Assembly: GCA_022496805.1 (NCBI GenBank)
Contig: CM040091.1
Span: 19,024,336-19,088,335 of the forward strand
Length of the DNA stretch: 64,000 nt
Reading direction: 5' to 3'
From: Pohlia nutans
Lineage: Eukaryota > Streptophyta > Bryopsida > Bryales > Mniaceae
Both the position numbers and the translations under genes were made by a program. The notes below the pieces were generated by a model. The model searched no databases, had not been told where the DNA came from, and saw only the letters and a list, made by a program, of their open reading frames with translations. Positions 40,301-53,351 of this stretch are shown here, piece after piece; position 1 is the first letter of the stretch, and each line of letters begins with the position of its first letter.

Positions 40301-43300
40301 TAACAAGTACATAGGAGACATCGTGGCTGAATTCAAATTGTCTCGAGATCGTAGCAAGGGTGAGCTCTTCCAGAGTAAGCTGTTGTTCAAAAAACGATTG
40401 TTTCGAGAATCTGACGAGGCCATCACTGAGCCCATGTTCGTTCAGTTGTCCTACATTCAGGTAAGCCTTGATGCCTTGAGTTTCATGTAGCAATGTCTCA
40501 TTTGGTGTTGCAAGATCAAGTTTCTTATGAATTGATTGGTTTGCTGCAGTCTCAACATGATTATCTTCTAGGAAATTATCCTGTTGGTAGGGAAGATGCA
40601 GCACAATTGGCTGCATTGCAGATTATCGCAGACCTTGGATCCATACCCAATCCTGAAACAAGCACGTAAGTATTGACATCCGTTAGAATGAGCATCAGAA
40701 TTGAGCAGAAGAGGATGTGTTATACATGTGGATGCTGTCGCCTAGAGATATGTGGCAATTGTTGTTAACGGAAGAATCCGAAAGGATCAAAGTGTTCGGA
40801 GGGCTTTTCGTAGTTCTCAAGTGTACTTTGATTTTAATTTTTAATTTCTTTTCTTCTGGGGTGAAAGCTTCTTATGTGTTTGTAGGTTGTACATACATTG
40901 TACTGAAGTTATAGGATTTTTTACCTTTGTAGGGAGTGGAATGCAATGTTAGATCGCTGTCTGCCAAAGCAGGTTGCAGTGCAACGTAATAAACGAGATT
41001 GGGACCAGGACATACTGAGCCGATATCGGGCACTAGTAAGCACTCCACCTGTTTTTTTTTTTTTGGACACGGCACTCCACCTTTCAGCTTCTGTATCTAT
41101 GCGTAATTGATACAACGATAGGTCAGAATCTATCATGTTGCCAACTTGAAGTGGGTTGCACAATGATCCGGAGATAGGTGAAGCAGGTATCTAATAAATG
41201 GCACGTTGTTAATTGTGATTCTGAGGAACAGGCACATTTTTCCACGGATGACGCCAAACAGCAACTTCTTCGCATCTTGCGGTCACTGCCATATGGTAAT
41301 TCAGTCTTTTTTAGTGTGCGGAGGATTGAAGACCCTATCGGACTGTTGCCAGGGAGGATTATTCTCGGAATTAATAAGCGAGGGGTAAGTTTTGTTGTCC
41401 GTCATCTCAGTAGCCTAGCTTCTCTCAGGCTCCACATTTCTGGTCGTGTAATGAGCTCTCCACATTCTGTGGTTATGGATGTTTGTTATCATATCAAGTA
41501 GAGTACTCAAGATTCTTCACATTCTATTGTAATTTGTTGCATTAGTAATCCAGTTTGTTGAGAATTTTGATGTCCTGAACTTTATCTGTAAATTAATGTG
41601 TCTTCATCGTTTTACAGGTGCACTTTTTCAGGCCAGTGCCAAAGGAGTATTTGCACTCTGCTGAGCTCCGCGATATTATGCAATTTGGCAGTAGTAATAC
41701 TGCGGTCTTTTTCAAAATGAGAGTGGCGGGAGTCCTTCACATTTTTCAGTTTGAGACAAAGCAGGTATTCTTCTGATCTGTCAATTCTCATGGTTATCTC
41801 CTAGTTTCTACAAAAAGTCTATTACCCAATTTCAACACATGATTTTGAACTAAATTAGATTTGGAGTCTCTTATGGAGTCAACCTGGCTGTTAGGTGTGC
41901 TGTTAGTAATTTTTGTCGTGTGGGAACTGCCTTCAAACAGGGGGAGGACATATGTGTCGCGTTGCAAACACATATAAATGATGTAATGTTGCGGAGATAT
42001 TCAAGAACACGAAATGTGCCCAATGGGCAGGCGCAAGGAACAGAGACGGCTGCCGCCCCAGCTCCAAAGCCTCCAGGCATTGAAGTGTACGAGAAGCACG
42101 TGCAGGAAATGTCCAAGTTACTAGAAGAATCTCAGAAAAAAATTGATCAGGCAATCTACTTCATACCAAGTCTTCTTATACATCCTAACTAATCTTGAGG
42201 TTTTGGCAGTTTTGTCTTGATGGGTTAGGATATGATTTTGTTTCAGACCATTAGGTCTATCGCTAATCCCTTATGGCTAAAAATATGTATTGCTATGTAC
42301 TTATGATATTCTTGTGGTTCCCACTTGCAGCTTGCGGAAGAGCTTCGTTTAAAAGAGAAGAGAGAGACACAGGTGATGGAGGAACTAGCAGGACTGCGTG
42401 ACTCATTGCGCTCAGAGGAGCAAACAAGATCAGAGCTCTCTGAGGAGAGAGAGCGCCTGTCTAAGCAGCTTGGGGATTTGGAAGCAGCTCTGCAGGTTCT
42501 ACTCTTTTCAGTGATATCGTTAATTTTTTTTAGCTTTAAATGATACCTCATATTGAACAAGAGTTTCAGTATGGAATTTCTTGTAGGGATACACTCTGAT
42601 AAGGTAACAATGACGGACCTTGGATGACAGGCAGCGCTAGCTGAAAAGGCAATTTTGGCATCAGGTTCAAGCAGCCAGGCTAGTGAAGACACAATATCCG
42701 ATATTGGTACAGATGTGGATACACCCAGAAGAGTAGGAACTCCTCGAGGAGTTCGAAGGGAGCGTGACTTGCCACCCCCTGGACAGAGAGAGAAGTACAA
42801 CGAACAAGTCCGAAATTTAGAGAATCAGGTATGTTTCATGGATGCACCTTATATGCTGATGTACCTTGTATGCTGGTGCACACCCAGAACAATGCAATTT
42901 GTATTGGATATTATGTTTAGCTTTTTGACATGCTTACCTGTGCATGTCTTTGATGCTTGCTTTACAAAATTACCCTCCTTGTTGAAGTCAGTGTTTTCTT
43001 CCTCTGGAGGTCTAGTTTTTCATTTTGGCCTGTCACACATGTCAGTCGAAGGCCTTGAGTGTCCTTTCTGAATTGAACCTTATGAGCTTCTGTGACATTT
43101 TTTTTTGATACATTCCAGGTTAAGGAATTGCGCAACGAGTTGAGAGTTAAAACAGAGGAGTTACGCAACAAGGAAGAAAGGGTCAAGAACCTGACAAGAG
43201 AGAAACAGCTTCTCGAGCAAAAAGTATCTCGTCTGGAGAGAAACAAGACTGAGGAGGTATAGTATATTGTTTGTGGTGGTTGAAAAACTTCTCTATGATG

Positions 43301-46226
43301 TGCTTAAAAGTCTTAGTGCCGTTAATTCTGGAAGGTTTCTGAGTCTACCAGAATTTTTGTGGTGTCAATTTGTAATATGACTCTAAACCAATTTTGAACA
43401 GTTCATGCTTCTATTTAGGATGAGACTGCTGAGTCCAAGCATTTGTCCACTTTGGGCCTTGTGAACATTCTCACAGTTTCATGTTGTCTGAATTCAGACT
43501 CGTCTTATGGAGGAGAAGTTCGAGTTTGAAAGAGATGATCTGAGGGGGCGGCTTGTAGTTCTGGAGAAGAAGTTAGCAGAGCGGACACAGGATTTGAGTC
43601 TTGCAGAGACCACGCTGGCAACCCGTGATAGTGAATATGAGTCACTGCAAGGCAATCTCATGGAGCTTAACGAACTTCGGGAAATGAAGGAGGTAGGAAC
43701 ACATTATGGATGTTGATGAATCTGAAGCGGTTGTGGACATGGACTTAAATGGGTTTCTTATTGGACCTGCTGATGCGTCATGCATATTTGCATGTGTATG
43801 ATCACTTCTATTGACTTTTACCTCAATTGACATTTGCTTCTCTTCTGTCTGCAGGATATTGACAGAAAGAATGAGCAGACAGCAGCAATTTTGAAGCGAC
43901 AAGCAGATCAGATAACTGAACTAGAATCCCTATACAGAGAGGAACAAGTTCTCCGAAAACGTTACTTCAACATGATGGAAGGTCATACTCTATTTACATG
44001 TCCCTTTTTGTTTTTTTGTTTGACGTATGCACTTTATGCCCGATTTCTTCAAAATTTATGTATCACAATGTAAGAACCTGGAGCTAATTTGGTCAGCAAC
44101 CTCGTAACCTGGAGTTTGGTGGCGAAATCAAACTTATTGGACTTGTGGGAAATTTCAGACATGAAGGGTAAGATTAGGGTGTATGCTCGGTGGAGACCTC
44201 TGAGTAGCAAGGAAGTCAGAGAGCGGCAACAAAATGTATTGATAGCACCCGATGAATTCACTATTGAACATCCGTGGAAAGATGACAAACCCAAGCAACA
44301 TCAGTTTGATCACGTTTTTGATCATCACGCTACGCAAGAAGAAGTCTTTGAGGATACGAAGGTACTTGTCTTACATCTTATAAGAAAGGATTCAACTAAT
44401 GCAAATTTATCATGGGATGTTATTTTGCTTGTACGTGCTGAACTCTGGAACACCGGAAACCGATATAGAAATATTGATTGCACCGTGTGTTCCAAGGTTT
44501 GCATCTAACTTTTCTTTTTTTGTAATGACATTCTTTGAAGGTTTCTGTCAATGTTTTGCATCTTATATGAATGTATTGTGTGCAGTATTTGGTCCAATCA
44601 GCGATCGATGGTTATAATGTATGTATATTTGCATACGGACAAACTGGTTCAGGAAAAACATTTACAATTTATGGATCGGAAAATAACCCAGGACTTACAC
44701 CACGAGCTACAAAAGAGCTTTTCAGCTACCTTAAGCGGGATGCCAATAAGTTTTCGTTTGCTCTGAAGGTATTTCGTCTTGCTTTTAGATCCATGTATCA
44801 ATCAGCTTTGTGATTGTGTGTGTACACACCATCATTTTGTCTTATAGACCGCATAAGTCCCCTGAACGCTGGAAAGCCTTGAATCTGATGTGTCAAGTTG
44901 TTGTATGGGTGCAGGTTTACATGCTAGAAATATATCAAGATTCTCTCATTGACCTGCTTTTGCCAAAGAATGCTGGAAAGCAACGAAAGCTTGAGATAAA
45001 GAAAGACTCTAAGGTAATACATACTCATTGCTTTCAAGTATGTCTCATTTATTTGCGTATGATTCTCCTCGCGTTCAGCATCTTTTGAGCTCACACGAGT
45101 TTTGAAATGTGCTATAGGCAATAAGGTGGTCGTATGTTTTGCAACACAAGGCATAACCAATTTTCTTGACATTATGTATTGAGATTTCCTGGTTACGTTG
45201 AACAGGCGAGACAGAGGGGAACTTTTCAGATAGCGTGAGGTTCTATATAGCTCACACCTTTGTGCGTTTTGACAGGGGATGGTGGTAGTGGATGGTGCCA
45301 CATTGTTGCCGATATCATCGCATGAGGAGCTGGAAGCCATTGTACACAAGGGTCTGGAAAGGCGACATACATCAGGCACTCAAATGAACGCTGAGAGTTC
45401 CCGGTCGCACCTGATTCTATCAGTAATCGTTGAGAGCACCAACCGGCAGTCTCAAGTTCTCGTGAAGGGCAAGGTGTGTGCTCTCCCTGAACTGATGGTT
45501 GTTTATGTGGAATTACATCTTGTAGAATGGGCAATGTATGCAACTGAAACTGCATGGTAGCTTTCAGGATCTTTGAGATGTTCAATGTCATTATCGTATG
45601 CTGATTTTTTGGGTCATTTCTGAGCAGTTGAGCTTTGTGGATCTTGCGGGCTCGGAACGGGTGAAAAAATCTGGATCTAGCGGTGAACAGCTGAAGGAGG
45701 CACAAAGCATTAACAAGTCTTTATCAGCACTTGGTGATGTCATCAGCGCTCTTGCCACTGAGGAGCAGCACATTCCTTACCGTAACCACAAGCTTACAAT
45801 GTTGATGAGTGATTCTCTGGGTGGAAACGCAAAAACTCTCATGTTTGTAAACATCTCACCAGCAGAATCCAATCTGGACGAGACCCACAATTCACTCTGG
45901 TATGTAAACTTGACAAGATTCTCCTCGTTTCAAGTTTTCAACCCATATGTGCTTTGGTTGAGATATTTCAGTGTTCAATGTGAGTTTGTTAGAGGACGAT
46001 TTATGCCGGTTACCGTGCTTGACCTCCATTTTGGTGTACTGGCAGCTATGCAACTAGGGTGAGGTCTATCATCAACGAAGCCAGCAAAAACACAACAACG
46101 AAAGAGATACTGCGACTGAAGAAGCAAATCACGTTCTGGAAGGAGCAAGCAGGCCGGATGGGAGGATCAGAGGATCTGGAAGAGGTTATGGATGATCGTA
46201 TTTCAGCAAACAAAAATGCAGATTAA
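37371..46226 (+). CDS. KCBP: Kinesin-like calmodulin-binding protein (KCBP, kinesin-14), 25 exons
   Basis: Minus-end-directed microtubule motor with a MyTH4-FERM tail, acting in division and trichome/cell shape in plants. Exons: 37371-37501, 37614-37688, 38336-38405, 38581-38712, 38803-38871, 38995-39164, 39359-39680, 39956-40055, 40279-40460, 40550-40665, 40933-41035, 41232-41384, 41618-41764, 41941-42150, 42331-42495, 42631-42828, 43119-43256, 43498-43692, 43855-43981, 44159-44361, 44586-44768, 44915-45013, 45276-45473, 45628-45899, 46046-46226. All phases join, giving 1312 residues (Arabidopsis about 1260). Order: MyTH4 (from about 93, [12 protein letters not shown]), FERM (to about 590), coiled coil (to 934), motor with GQTGSGKT (1020-1027), NAESSRSH (1134-1141), DLAGSER (1167-1173), then the calmodulin-binding helix (about 1269-1289, [15 protein letters not shown]) and an acidic tail. 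The intron after 42150 starts GC, not GT. Confidence 0.95.
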
Positions 46227-47483
46227 ATTAAGAGCCTGCTACCTTGGGATCTTTCTGGTGAGGTAGACGGGTTCAGATTTCGGCATGGTGCTTACAAATA
46301 GATCATGCATAGTTTTGGGGTGTGAATATTTCTCATTCTCTGGGCTAGGTGATCTTTCCTGATAGCCTGGCTAATTGGATTTAGGAGTGTATGGTAAAAA
46401 GTTAGTCATCTGGGAAAGGGTTGGCTCATCCCTCACTTTTATTTAGAGGGTTCCAGATGTCGGTTGTGGGGCCTGAACAAATTATCTAGTGTTCTCACAG
46501 TGGAGTGTTCGGTCCACTGAGAGGTTTTTTTAGGTTTAAAGCCCTCATCTTGCCAGCTCGCCACTTCATTATATTACCATGAGCGACTATGGCTACGTGA
46601 GGCCATAATTGGCAACGATTCTCACAACATCTTGGTTTTTTCCCTTTAGAATTGATTCATCCCAGACATCCCTACAGTCTCATTGTGTCTATTGAATCTT
46701 CTAATCACATATATGTTTTCAGCTTTAAGCTTCTGATTATCGCTTTTGAGCTTTTGAGCTTAAGCTACTGCAGCCAGGAGTCCGGCGTCAAAACAGGAAG
46801 CTTCAGATATTGCAGGGTACTGTGAGAGTCAGTCCTTGAATTTCCACGTCAGATTTTGGAACGTTCACGTCACCCTAATCCAATCACAAGATGATGTGGC
46901 ACTTCTTTTGGAATTAATTTATGTCTGGATTTCTACAATTTCCCATGAATTAGTGGTGATACTAAAACCGTAATGATTATCTCTTATGTTTGACGTGTGG
47001 TTGGCACTAATAGTGGAATAGAGCAATGGGAGCCAACAATCTAGTTACAATTATAAACTAAGTTTGTGGGAATGACACGATAGTCCCAAAATTCGTGGAA
47101 TACAAATGGCATTGCGTCATTACGTAAAAAAATGGATGAAAGTGAAGATTCTCTGTCAAACCAACTTTAGGGGTGCTCCATTGCACTTTTCTATTATGCT
47201 ATGACAGGACCATAGTGCAACAATGTTACATTGATGTTACATTGATATTTGAGTTAACCAAAATCAGAACATGTTCTGACCCCCAAAATATCACGAAGTC
47301 AGAGTCTATGCCTTCTTTTAGTGTAATTGAAATCACAACAAATAGGGAAAAACATACCCTCTATCTTCAATTTTAGACACGAGCTCTAAGTTGTCAGAGC
47401 CAACTAATCAATTCAATCACCTAATTATATCTCAAGTGGATGCGGGCTATCGCCTCCAAGTCTTGGCTCTCTTTGAACTCACC
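46227..47483. other. 3' flank of KCBP and intergenic DNA
   Basis: Presumably holds the KCBP 3' UTR. No other gene is seen. The end (about 47220-47400) carries the dispersed repeat also found near 21060-21180. Confidence 0.45.
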
Positions 47484-48116
47484 TTAACCCCTAAAGGACC
47501 GTAAGGCCCCAAGGGGGCTTTTGAATGTAGAAAAGTGAAAATTGGATGAGATTGTTCCAAAGAAGCCCAAATTTGCGGGGAGAGGACCCTAGCTGTTTTT
47601 GCGAGATGGATCCAATGGTTTTTCCCGATCGGAAAATGATGAAGAATTAAATTTTTGGCGAATTCTTTGAGAAGAGCATTCTTTGAGACTAGCGTCGAGG
47701 TTTCACTTTATCATACGCTATGATATCTCATTGTTTGGAGACTTCAGAGTCCCATATCTTTTTTTCCACACCTCAGAATTTGACGAAAAAAATTCCACAT
47801 GAGGGTCATGATGTTCTTTACATGTGGTAAAAATTTCAGATGTTTTGGAGCACTTCTAAGCAATCCGATTTCAGCATAAGTACGAAGTACCCCCTGCCGT
47901 AACAATTTCCATCAATCTTCTCAACGGTGGCATTTTCTCAAAAATTGTGCGATCTTGTTGATCTCTTTTTCATAAACAAGCTATGTAAGTCTTCTTTAGT
48001 TTCAACGGTGCCGATCATGAAAATTACCCCACACTAATAAGAAATTGAGCTTGCTACAAGAGCTAATCAAGAAAACAGGAGCTAAGCTAAAACACCCCCG
48101 GTCCTTTAGGGGTTAA
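47484..48116 (-). mobile_element. TTAA-flanked MITE (piggyBac-like), family A copy 2
   Basis: The ends are TTAACCCCTAAAGGACCG at 47484 and its complement at 48099-48116, identical over 17-18 bases. The 633-bp body matches 3061-3637 in reverse orientation over essentially the full length. No coding gene. Confidence 0.85.
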
Positions 48117-48822
48117 TCTCAGTTTTGCCTCCTTTGTGACGGTAAAACTAGTTCACACTCCTTTCTATTATGAATTCTTTGGAAGCCATGCCAGTTTGCT
48201 TGGCTGCCTTAGATACGGGTCAAACTCACCTCACCTAACATGTGGTTTTTCTTTTTTTCGGTTAACTCTATTATAGACGTGATGTATAGAACAAGTTTCA
48301 GGTCCGAGGGCATTGTATCAAGGGTGGGACGAACAGACACTATTCACGGCCCCCAGGCTCGGAGTTCTCTGTATGTTGTATATAGAACAAGTACGGTGTG
48401 AAACGTACTACATGTACGATGGCCGGATGAGTTCTCTTGAACTCGGATGAATGAAATCGCGAAATTCATCCGCAGTGGCTTTGCTTCACTACCAGGGTTA
48501 GCATGCTGGAGTAGTCTCTTCATATTTTTGCGGCATTTCTTTGCTGTTCTAGCGTCTGTTTGAGGAGAGCGCGTGTGGAAATTGTGACTCAATTGATGAG
48601 ATTCCAGCTTGTTGTGATTTTCTTGCACCTGAACAATTTCTGCACTGAAGTTTCGGCTAATTTTAGTTTGTTGTTTATAGTTTTTTCTTGTGGTACAAAT
48701 GGATCAGTATTTATTCCACTGCAAAGAGTAAGTACAACAGCCAAGCACGACGAGCCCGCCGGCTGGTCACCAATTTTATTGTTTATGATGACGGATGGTT
48801 TGTGGCCTCCGTCTGTTTTTAC

Positions 48823-49607
48823 TAGAGCTTTTCGCAAACTCACAGGGGGATTGAGCCTTAGTTTGGCAAACTTCTTGGGATATGAAAATTGGCCTAAGAA
48901 TTTACAGGACCATAAAGTATAGATGAGTTCCCGGTTGGTGGGGGTTGTCAGTTACTATTTCAATGAATGAGCTTTCAAAAGCTTTGATTTAAAAAAAATA
49001 GATCCATGGAAGACCCACTCCATATGACAGAGCATTTATGAGAATAGAAACTGAGGTTGGGAAAATTTTGGGCACCGTTTTGGTGCCTTAAAACTTCAGA
49101 CCTCTAGTTTATTTACAGCATTTGACATGTCTACTTTTATTGTGTTCTCGACCTCTCTTTTCACAAACTGTGGTCTAGTCACCCCACTCTAGAGCACTTT
49201 GCGGATAACTGTAATAAAAGTAGACATGTCAGATGCTGTAAATAAATTAGAGGTCTGAAGTTTCAAGGCACCAAAAACGGTGTCCAAAAATTTCCCAACC
49301 TCAGTTTCTATTCTCATGGATGCTCTGTCACATGGAGTGGGTCTTCCGTGGATCTATTTAAAAAAAATCAAAGCTTTTGAAAGCTCATTCACTGAAATAG
49401 TAACTGACAGCCGACACCAACCGGGAACTCATCTATACTTTATGATCCTGTAAATTTTGAGGCCAATTTTCGTATCCCAAGAAGTTTGTCAAACTAAGGC
49501 TAAATCCATGTGAGTTTACGAAAAACTCTATTGTGTTCTCATCCTCTCTTTTCACAAACTGTGGTCGAGTCACCCCACTCTAGAGCACTTTGCGGATAAC
49601 TCTACTG
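48823..49607. repeat. Large inverted repeat, arms about 316 bp, with a duplicated 75-bp segment
   Basis: The arm 48823-49139 (starts TAGAGCTTTTCGCAAACTCA) is repeated as its complement at 49215-49530, with about nine bases in ten matching. The loop 49140-49214 (TTGTGTTCTCGACCTCTCTT...) recurs in direct orientation immediately after the second arm at 49531-49607. Both ORFs crossing it are fragments of this structure. Confidence 0.85.
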
Positions 49608-50036
49608 TATCTTTCTTTTTGGTCGAGGAGAAACAAGACGACACTTGAGTCTCTCGGTTTATTTGCAGTGTTTGCAGTGCTACTTCTGGATTGGCAATTG
49701 ATGAGATATTCGCGGGGGTTTTGTTGCCATTGAGTGATGGTTTGCTGATTTGCTAGACTCAAGCGTCGCACGCGATGGAGTTTAGGGTTTGCTTGAATCC
49801 TTAGCTTTGAGCATTTTCGTGGATTGATTGACTCTGGTTCAGGTAGATCGATAGCACTCACTATCTGAGAGAATATAGCCGACCAGCTGATAGAATTAGG
49901 TTCAATCTAGGGTTTCAAATTGCATGGTTTTGAATTACATTCCCTCTGATTTGAATAGACTGTCCTTGTTTTGATTCTCAACTTGTGAATGGCTGAATCA
50001 GCTGTGCAGAATCGGATATGCAGTTAAGAAATTAAT
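49608..50036. other. Intergenic DNA, nothing recognised
   Basis: Short ORFs only; GGGTTTGCTTGAATCCTTAG and TCTAGGGTTTCAAATTG are reminiscent of untranslated gene-flank sequence, but no coding exon is visible. Confidence 0.4.
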
Positions 50037-50354
50037 AGGGGTTGTCACACCTTTTCTGAGAAGTTTGATTCTTTGGAGAGAAACGTGGAGCCAATTGTGG
50101 CCATTCTCCATGATGAAGAGGGTGTGACTCCCCTTCTCACTACCTGTGTGAAGATTGAGAATGGACACGGCTTTTTAATCTTCTCCACAGTTTCTCAATC
50201 TTCGTAACGGTTTCTCAATCTTCACGCCCATTCTTCACCTTTGGAGGAGAAGAATGAAACTTCTTAATCTTCAGAGAATGGGTCCTTTAGAGAAAGTGCC
50301 ACCTACACATTCTCTGAAGATTGATATTGGGGAAGAAAGAGGTGTGACACCCCT
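50037..50354. mobile_element. MITE, 318 bp, ends AGGGGTTGTCACACC
   Basis: It starts AGGGGTTGTCACACCTTTTC and ends GAGGTGTGACACCCCT, with AAT on both sides (a TA target is an alternative). The interior holds repeated TTTCTCAATCTTC motifs in both orientations. Superfamily uncertain. Confidence 0.65.
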
Positions 50355-50418
50355 AATGAGAGAATTAATGAAGGAAATAGTTGTTGTGTCTGTGATTTTT
50401 GAGGAAATTATATTGCTT

Positions 50419-50611
50419 CACTAGTAGGAAATGTGTCGTTTTTCACTTACTAAAAATGAAAAAGGAATGAAATCGTGCCAGGCACATGGGTTGCGTCGAT
50501 GCTGGTAAGTGGTTTTGGTCCCAAGAAGACAAAAATCTAGGTATAATATTTCGCCATTGTTCACTGTTTCCACAAAGTGGGGAATGAAAAACGACATTTC
50601 TGCTACTAGTG
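50419..50611 (+). mobile_element. CACTA-like MITE, 193 bp, best-preserved copy
   Basis: It starts CACTAGTAGGAAATGTGTCG and ends GACATTTCTGCTACTAGTG, so both ends begin CACTAGTAG. CTT is duplicated on both sides. It serves as reference for the copies at 13522, 19117, 22659, 23475 and 63711. Confidence 0.8.
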
Positions 50612-51319
50612 CTTGTTCGCCTTACAGTACATGAAAGACAGAAGAATTGCTTGCTGTGGAATAGCGGTGAATCGTGCTGCGTGGAGTAGGAAGGGAGGGC
50701 CTCATGATGCGTGCGTTCACTATGGGCTTGTACCGTTTAGGGTTAAACGCCCAAGTTGTTTGGGAGACATACCCTCCAATTGTGAGGGTGACCTTTTCAA
50801 CGCAAGCGCTGGGCTGGGGTCGTTCAGTAATGTTGACGCGCTTGTAACGACCACGAGAAAATTCATGGATTAAGTGAGTACAGAGGGAGTATTTGACTGC
50901 TAGAAATTGTATACATAATCAAAATCTATGAAAATAATTCATGATCTATATGATCAAAATCCATGATCAACATGATCAAAATTCATGATTTAAACTATGA
51001 CATGCAAGCAGTTTTCAAGTGTGTAGGAAGCTTAATAACAGAAAGAGTACAGTTGGAAATCGTGGTTTTATTTTGTGACAAAATTTAAATTGATATCATG
51101 ATCTTTCAGCAGGACAAAAGGAATAACACTTGGAGAGATGCTTCTCCTTTCAACCCTTAAATGTCTAGGAATCTTAAAACTACACTGAAATGGTGATTTG
51201 AGAGGTCACGGACATTTTTAAGCTACTATTTTGTTCTTGTAATTCTACCGAGGATTATTTACCAAAATGTCACGAGGACTCTAATTGCTCCATATTCACC
51301 TTGAGTCTAGATGTAACTC

Positions 51320-51357
51320 CCCTAAACCCTAAATCCTAAAACCCTAAACCCTAAACC
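51320..51357. repeat. Short interstitial telomere-like repeat
   Basis: About five units of CCCTAAA with small variations (CCCTAAACCCTAAATCCTAA then AACCCTAAACCCTAAA). This is the Arabidopsis-type plant telomere unit. Confidence 0.85.
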
Positions 51358-52149
51358 TTCTGAATTAAATCGGTTCCGTGTCAAGCAGGCGCAATAGTCG
51401 TAGTGGCACAAACTATGCCTGACGACAAAGTTGCGAATGGTTCCAATTGTCAGTCTCGGACAGGTAAAGGTAATTCAAAAGTAGACAAGACTACAGGGTA
51501 TAAGTGCAGGTTAGGACCTACTGAGCCACGGCACTGGTAAGGGAGCACCACAAATAAAGGCGTTGTTTCTCACTCTACAGGTTTCTATTCATTGTCGTTT
51601 TTTATTGTACATGCTTGTTCTACATGACAAATCGCACTCACCAAGTCCAACCAAAAAGTTGGTGAGTGCGAAGTAGCGGCGTTCGACTCACAAGAGTGAA
51701 AAGCGACGCCTTTTCCTTGTAGTGGAGGTATTGGCCTACGATTGTCTCCCGTAGTCTTTCTTACTTTTGAATCACCAGACATAATCTCAATGCAAGCCAC
51801 TGCGAGCCATTGGATTTCAAGATCAATGTGGTAGTTGAATAAAAACACAAAAAAATAAAATGAAGTCGAGCACGTATGTAGAGTCCAAAGAGTAAGTGGG
51901 TTTGCTTCTTGGTGAAGAGTTAATGCTCTCTAGCATAATCTGTCTCCTTTTAATCCAATGGTATCTTGAAACAATGACAAGAAGAAACTGCATTGAGATT
52001 ATAGTCACAAGAAAATTCTCCCTGTGGGCAATGTCTACGAAGGCGCCATGTTGGTACTTTTTGAGATTGCTGAGTTTTTGTTGTGCGAGCAAGAAGTTTG
52101 GAGAAACAGTGCGGAAACCATGAGGACTCGTCATACTAACCTTGAATAA
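51358..52149. other. Intergenic DNA, nothing recognised
   Basis: ACCAAAAAGTTGGTGAGTGC follows GCACTCACCAAGTCCAACC (51623-51670), a local hairpin. No coding exon seen. Confidence 0.4.
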
Positions 52150-52360
52150 TTAGGGTTAACCAAAAAGTCAGCTCAAAGAGGAAAGTTTTAGCAAATTCCT
52201 CTTGAACTCCTCTTGAACTCATATTGAAATATAAATAGAACGAAAACTAGTTCAAGATGAGTTGGGAGACAATCTAAAGCAAACCACTGTCATTATTCTC
52301 CACACCTCACAATGACTTCCACACCTCCTACCAAAGCTCCAAGCCCATGGCCCACAAGGG
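52150..52360. repeat. Dispersed repeat, paired with 59535-59740
   Basis: Both segments share AAGTTAGCC/AAGTCAGCTC, TGATATTGAAATA-type words, GACAAGTTGGGAGACAAT and a run of CCACACCTCCTACC-like sequence over about 200 bp in the same orientation. No ends or coding capacity recognised; type unknown. Confidence 0.5.
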
Positions 52361-52788
52361 GACAAGTTATGACACGACACTATTCAACCCAAACATAGCT
52401 CAAAAGAGCTCAAAAGAGAGGTTAGAAGGAGGTTGAAAAGGGAGGTTCCATGGCCTTCTTTTCGGTTAATTCTATTAGGTTGCTCGAATCTTCTATAAAG
52501 TCCATGCCATGAGGCTAATTTTATCTCTCTTGAATACTCCTCTGTCCCATAATAATTAAGCTTCCCCAACCCTCAAAATAGCTCAGGGAAGTCACTTCTA
52601 AAAAAATTATACGTGGCGTAATTTTTTTTATAGGATCTAAATAAATCGTTGAAGGTAATGTTCATAACTAAATTGCATTAATTTAAGATGCTCAAAATTG
52701 ATTACAAGAATAAAAATGAGAATGTTTTTGAAATATTACTAATTACAATAAGAATTACTTTTATTCTATACATTACTTTTAACCTCTA

Positions 52789-53351
52789 AATGTCCTCACC
52801 TTTGTCCAGTTTGGACAATTTGAAAATATGAATCCAAAAAAATAACTAAGATGAATATTCTCAACTTGATGTATGAATAAAATTTGTACACTATGAATTT
52901 TAGATTCTATCCATATGATTAGATCTACGATTGCTTTCACCAATATTTTTTATAAATTTAGAATATAAAATTCAAAATTATTTTGTAATTTGATTACGAA
53001 TATGATATTGACAATTTGTGAATGAAATTTGTTGTGATGGGTTAGAATGTAATAATTTAAGTGTAGTGATTTTTGGAAAAAATTTAATTGCTTAATTTTA
53101 TGAGGTTTTTTTTTTCAAGAGCACTTTTAGATTAAAATCTTCAATTTTTTGGTGAAACAATACAACACAACATGAGGCATAAAGTTTCACGAATCATCCC
53201 CTTTCTAATCGGATCACATGTGCACAAAGTTAACTTCCATAAAAAAATTCACTAAAAAACTTTTACTGCAAAAAGTGCATGATGGATGAGAAATCGGAGT
53301 TTGATTCTGTGCATCATATAAAATATGCATGGTTGGGCAGTTAAGGGTTAA
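52789..53351 (-). mobile_element. TTAA-flanked MITE, family B copy
   Basis: It starts TTAACCTCTAAATGTCC and ends TTAAGGGTTAA. The 563-bp body matches 10780-11344 in the same orientation and 21710-22276 in reverse, for example TTTGTTGTGATGGGTTRGAA. Three members of similar size (563-567 bp) define family B. Confidence 0.75.

Noticed and set aside
48560..48922. 120-codon frame on the + strand
   Set aside because: Its 3' half lies in the inverted repeat arm (48823-49139) and it lacks any domain.
51152..51175. TCAACCCTTAAATGTCTAGG as another TTAA-family end
   Set aside because: The target tetranucleotide is TCAA and no partner end could be found.
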